Assembly: GCF_905147045.1 (NCBI RefSeq)
Contig: NC_065898.1
Span: forward strand, 8,494,001-8,558,000
Direction: 5' to 3'
DNA: 64,000 bases
DNA from: Nymphalis io
Taxonomy: Eukaryota > Arthropoda > Insecta > Lepidoptera > Nymphalidae
The stretch's first letter is position 1, and every line of letters begins with the position of its first letter. A program made the translations under genes and the position numbers. The notes under the pieces were generated by a model. That model was not told the origin of the DNA and searched no databases. It saw only the letters and a list, made by a program, of their open reading frames with translations. This document shows, piece after piece, positions 60,481 through 64,000 of the stretch.

Positions 60481-61185
60481 AGTCCTCTTGGAGACTGTGA
60501 TTGAACATTTGCAAAAGAACGCGATGTCTTTACAAACAGTAACATGAGAGCTCATAAAGAAGAGAAAGGAACTTTAAAACTAAGAAATTCGAATAAGTCA
60601 AATAACGAAATGGTATGGGTTTTGGCGCCTTAGTTTATTTTACATGGAATATATTTAATAATTAATATAAACATAATCATTTTAGGTTTTAATTGGAGAC
60701 GGAAATGCATCAGTTCCAGCCAGACTTCTCGAGAACATGGACTAGACTTATACGAATGGCACTCGTAAACTTTTGACAGCTGCCTTTTCAAGAAAGTAGG
60801 TTTAAATGACATTCTTGGACATGTTCACCACTTCATGTCGATATTCATATTAACATGGCACAATATTCTTTTCAGGGTATTGGCGGCTCATTTAGCATCT
60901 CTGTTAGCGAACAGGAAAGCCTTCACCGGCTTTTCCTGACAAACCTGCTAAAAAGAAACTAGACGCAGCTCTAGTAAATGATATTGTTTAAACTGTGGTA
61001 GAAAATTATTCTGTACCAGAGAATGTAGTAAGGTAAAGTTTAACTAACTTTCATTAATGTAAAGATATATTGATTTTATATCAGTTTGTATTCATTTTTC
61101 TTATTTCTTGTGTTTAGAACCAGCATAACCACGAAATGTGCTGACGAAAGCAAAATGTTTAGAACCCGTGAACAAAATAAGATGA
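60481..61185 (+). pseudogene. BEN-A5: BEN-domain exons, decayed
   Basis: Exon 3-like from 60481 (GAG/AGTCC junction as in BEN-A1). The BEN exons are 60686-60795 (VLIGDGNASVPARLLENMD, then TAG and a 3-nt loss), 60876-61032 (13 nt longer than the 144-nt BEN-B exon; DKPAKKKLDAALVNDIV then TAA) and from 61118 (TSITTKCADESKMFRTREQN), cut at about 61185. It lacks the SINE-like insertion seen at 17 kb, so it shows the empty site. Plus orientation, unlike the left-hand A copies. Confidence 0.75.
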
Positions 61186-62174
61186 AAATATTATATTAAA
61201 CATGTATTTTTTCAAAGAAAATATTAATACTAAATAATGAAATTTTTATAATAAGGGTTAACAAACATTTCAGAAAATGATTTTATTTAAATGTATTTGG
61301 ACTTAATCGGTTATATTGCTTAGTACAACTTTAGTATAATACTTACTAGCTTAAAAAGATACAGGTAGAAACATTCGTTCTAGAAAAGAGCATCCAATAG
61401 GATAAGGAAAATAAACAATAGGTTTATTGAGGTTGCCTTGTTATACAAAGTAATGCTTAGCGGCCGAGTTTAGCCGAAAACATGTACCTTATATTTTATA
61501 CTAGGAATGAAAAGCACGGTACTTTGAATAACTGCTGACAATTGCCATCGAAAGCTTATTTGAACTTCTAAACAATAACGAATCGATAAACAGTTTTACA
61601 GTTTCTTAGTGAGCTTTTACTTAGAAGTATTTATTTATTTTAAATTGCAGTTAATTAAGCGTTAAAATGACTACGTTTTCAGATATCGACGCTGCGTAAG
61701 CTTTACTGGAGTTGCACATAAACCCCCACCGGAGTCATCATGATAATACTTGTAAGTGATAGCTTCTAATTGTATATAGATAACGAATCTAAATAAGGAT
61801 TTATTTTAATTAATTACGTTTAAATTTTTACAGTCGAAACCAGATCTATTGGCGTCGAAACACAGGTAAAGATAAAACTAAAATGGTATGGTGGATAAAC
61901 TTCTATTGAACTGAGGACACCCAAGTACCCGACGGTTGTCCTCCAATAAATATCAAACAAAAGATTTCATTATGCGTGACCACAGTATGCAACCGATGCA
62001 TTTCTCAAATGTTTTAGATCTAATAATAACTGAAGTAAAATATTATTAGAGTATTATAACCACGATACTATTACTGGCTGTACTCTATTTATACCTAATA
62101 TACCGCTTAAAATTTTTAAAATTATTTATTACAAGTTTTCGCCCGCGTATTCGGGGAGATATATTCGGAATAAA
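61186..62174 (+). pseudogene. BEN-B6: upstream region, exon 1 with stop, mini-exon, intron 1
   Basis: Joined directly to cut BEN-A5. The conserved upstream block is near 61525-61560. Exon 1 is 61667-61751, reading MTTFSDIDAA, then TAA at 61697-61699, then ALLELHINPHRSHHDNT, so one base change broke it. The 32-nt mini-exon is near 61834-61865. Intron 1 follows to about 62100, then a short flipped piece (62105-62170) before a LINE. The exon-1 wording links the A type (DAAQALLDL) and the B type (EAAEALLEL). Confidence 0.7.
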
Positions 62175-64000
62175 TATTTATTTATTTGTAATAGCATACT
62201 TACAACATACATATAAAGCATTAAAAATAATTATTTTATTAAACAGGAATAGTAAATCTAATATGCATGTCAATTACAATAGCACTTCCAGATTCCATCT
62301 AATCTAATTTAAATTAAAAGTAACAAAAAATCATCTGTAACTATTAAAAATGTCAAAATTAAATAATAAATAATGTCATTGTTATTATAAAGAATCAATC
62401 GTCGAAATCATAATTAAAATTATTAAAAGTAATAATTAAAACGAATCATGCATTTTATAATAATTAAGTAACTTATTTCTGAAGATTAAGGTAGAGTCAT
62501 AAAAAATGTCAATCTCGGTATTGATCTAACGATATTATTATATTTACTATACAACCGTACTAAGGGAGCTTGTTTACCAATATGAGACTTACGCAAGGAG
62601 TATGAAATATTTTGTGTGTGTGAGTACTTCTGTGTGCCCTAGACGGAACTGATATCAGTATTCTCTCAATTAAGTCTGAGTTGGTTACCTTATAGTTAAT
62701 ATTACTGTGTAGGAATTTAAGTTCTAACATTTCGCGCCTACTCCGAAGAGAAATACTTTTCATGAAAAAGCAAGATGTTTCGTAATGGCTCGCTGAATAC
62801 TCTCAATACGCTGAGATTGTACGCTATACAGTGGGTTCCATATAACACTAGCATACTCAAGACTAAGCTACGCACCAATGAATTGTACAAGAGTAATTTA
62901 GTTTTCCTTGAAAAGCCTTGAGTGTTCCGCTTGATAAAACCAAGATTTTGAGCCGCTTTAACAAATATGTTATCAACATGAGTTACAAAGGTTAGACGCC
63001 TGTCAATAGTGACTCCTAAGTCTTTAATTTGCGATAATTCTTGTAATATTTTATTTTCAATTGAGTAACTAGAAACAAGCGGTTTTTTCTTACAGGTAAA
63101 TTTTATATGAAAACATTTGCCTACGTTAACAGTCATATTTTTGAGATGACAGCATGCAATAATATTGTTGAGGTCGTACAATACGACCGTATTTTACTGT
63201 TTTGTATATTTTGAGATCGTCTGCAAACACAAATGAACACATACAATACTTTATATTCTCAGTAATATCGTTTATAAAAACGAGAAACAAGAGGCGACCC
63301 AAATGTGAGCCATTAGAACCCCACTTTTAGCTAAATATATCTGAGATTCAAACCCAGTTACGGCAACTGTAAGAGATCTTTATGCCAAATATGACTGAAA
63401 CCATCTAAGTAGAGTGGTTCCAAGGCCATACTGATGTAATTTATTAAGAAGTATTTGATGGTTTACTTTGTCAAATGCGCTACTGAAATCAGCATGTATA
63501 GCATCTATCTGGTCCCCCCTGTCCATTGCTAATGCCAAGTCTGAAGTAAAATGTGTTAGATTAGTTTGAACTGTGCTGCGAGTGTGTGATGATGTTGTTA
63601 AAATGTTTATTAAGCAAGGGATACACTAGGCTCTCTAACAGCTTAAAAAGATAGGAAAGGATAGAGATTGGACGGTAGTTATTCGATCGGTCTCCATATT
63701 TGTGAACTGGTACTATTCGCGCTTTATTCCATTCCTCGGGGAAAATACCGTCCTTTATAGAATTATTAAAAATTAACGTCAATGGAAAAGCTAGAGCAGA
63801 GCCGCATCTTTTTATTCAAATAGGTGGAATTTCGTCTGGACCCGCTCCTTTTTCAGGATCTAATGATTTAATTTTTTTTAACACCTCTTCGTTAAATGTT
63901 ATTTTAGTAAGTGTTGTAATGTGAGTTATATGTGTGTGAAGTGTAATGTATATTATTTGGAGTTATCGTGTGTGTAGATTCATTAGGATAGACAGAAGAA
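62175..64000 (-). mobile_element. LINE reverse transcriptase fragment (Jockey/CR1 group)
   Basis: On minus from the right edge: GIFPEEWNKARIVPVHKYGD, NNYRPISILSYLFKLLESLV, a decayed palm region, then MTVNVGKCFHIKFTCKKKPL, IKDLGVTIDRRLTFVTHVDN, FIKRNTQGFSRKTKLLLYNS and SEPLRNILLFHEKYFSSE. The low end has AATAAATAAATA near 62180-62200, likely the 3' tail. Frame-shifted; the element continues beyond the window. Confidence 0.75.

Noticed and set aside
1..64000. CRISPR arrays, prokaryotic operons, rRNA genes
   Set aside because: No regularly spaced short repeats, ribosome-binding sites or rRNA sequences; introns and insect retroelements exclude a prokaryotic source.

Overview
The window reads as an AT-rich insect genome, almost certainly lepidopteran and probably a butterfly. 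It carries two tRNA-derived SINEs of the type common in butterflies, a mariner fragment with HDNARPH, R1-clade, Jockey/CR1-like and RTE LINEs, a Ty3/Gypsy element, and spliced genes with short exons. No bacterial, organellar or rRNA/tRNA genes were seen. There is no direct evidence for the chromosome; heavy local amplification, inverted copies and dense nested transposons fit a poorly recombining region such as a W chromosome, but that is inference.

The core is a family of spliced BEN-domain (BEN-solo, Insensitive/ELBA-like) genes. Two members, here called BEN-B1 (5040-8604) and BEN-B2 (22120-25924), can be spliced into uninterrupted proteins of 278 and 277 aa: a short N-terminal helix, a GTQTD motif, a helical/acidic middle, and a C-terminal BEN domain with a basic tail. 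A related, divergently oriented subfamily (BEN-A) is present as broken copies at 1-956, 11330-11612, 14370-15100, 16411-18064 and 60481-61185. Further BEN-B-like relics lie at about 33.7-33.9, 34.5-36.0, 39.9-45.2, 49.6-54.4 and 59.2-62.1 kb.

Layout. 1-8720: unit 1, a head-to-head pair (broken BEN-A on minus, intact BEN-B1 on plus) with about 4 kb between. 8721-10989: downstream flank. 10990-15100: BEN-A 3' end, then an inverted copy of the 230-3735 block. 15101-16235: 5' piece of an RTE LINE. 16236-26040: unit 2, a near-identical direct copy of unit 1 with its BEN-A 3' end retained. 26045-28850: rearranged fragments of the same units. 29037-34419: Ty3/Gypsy element, split by a MITE and by one arm of a 1.95-kb inverted repeat whose other arm is 35788-37738. 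38.6-39.9 kb: SINE, mariner, SINE. 39.9-45.2 kb: BEN-B relic carrying LINE 3' ends, an orphan exon and a SINE. 45.2-46.5 and 47.1-49.5 kb: R1-type and Jockey-like LINE pieces. 49.6-54.4 kb: BEN-B relic holding a LINE that kept ORF1 and endonuclease but lacks RT. 54.4-59.2 kb: almost complete R1-clade LINE. 59.2-62.1 kb: BEN relics. 62.2-64.0 kb: another LINE RT.

How the parts relate: an old head-to-head BEN pair was duplicated, inverted and fragmented many times, with recent near-identical copies on the left and older, transposon-filled copies on the right. Only the BEN-B type keeps an open reading frame on the left. Its two copies differ by complementary in-frame deletions and by several amino-acid changes, and both retain a 32-nt mini-exon that would truncate the protein if included. 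The many inverted copies could also give hairpin RNA against the intact genes.
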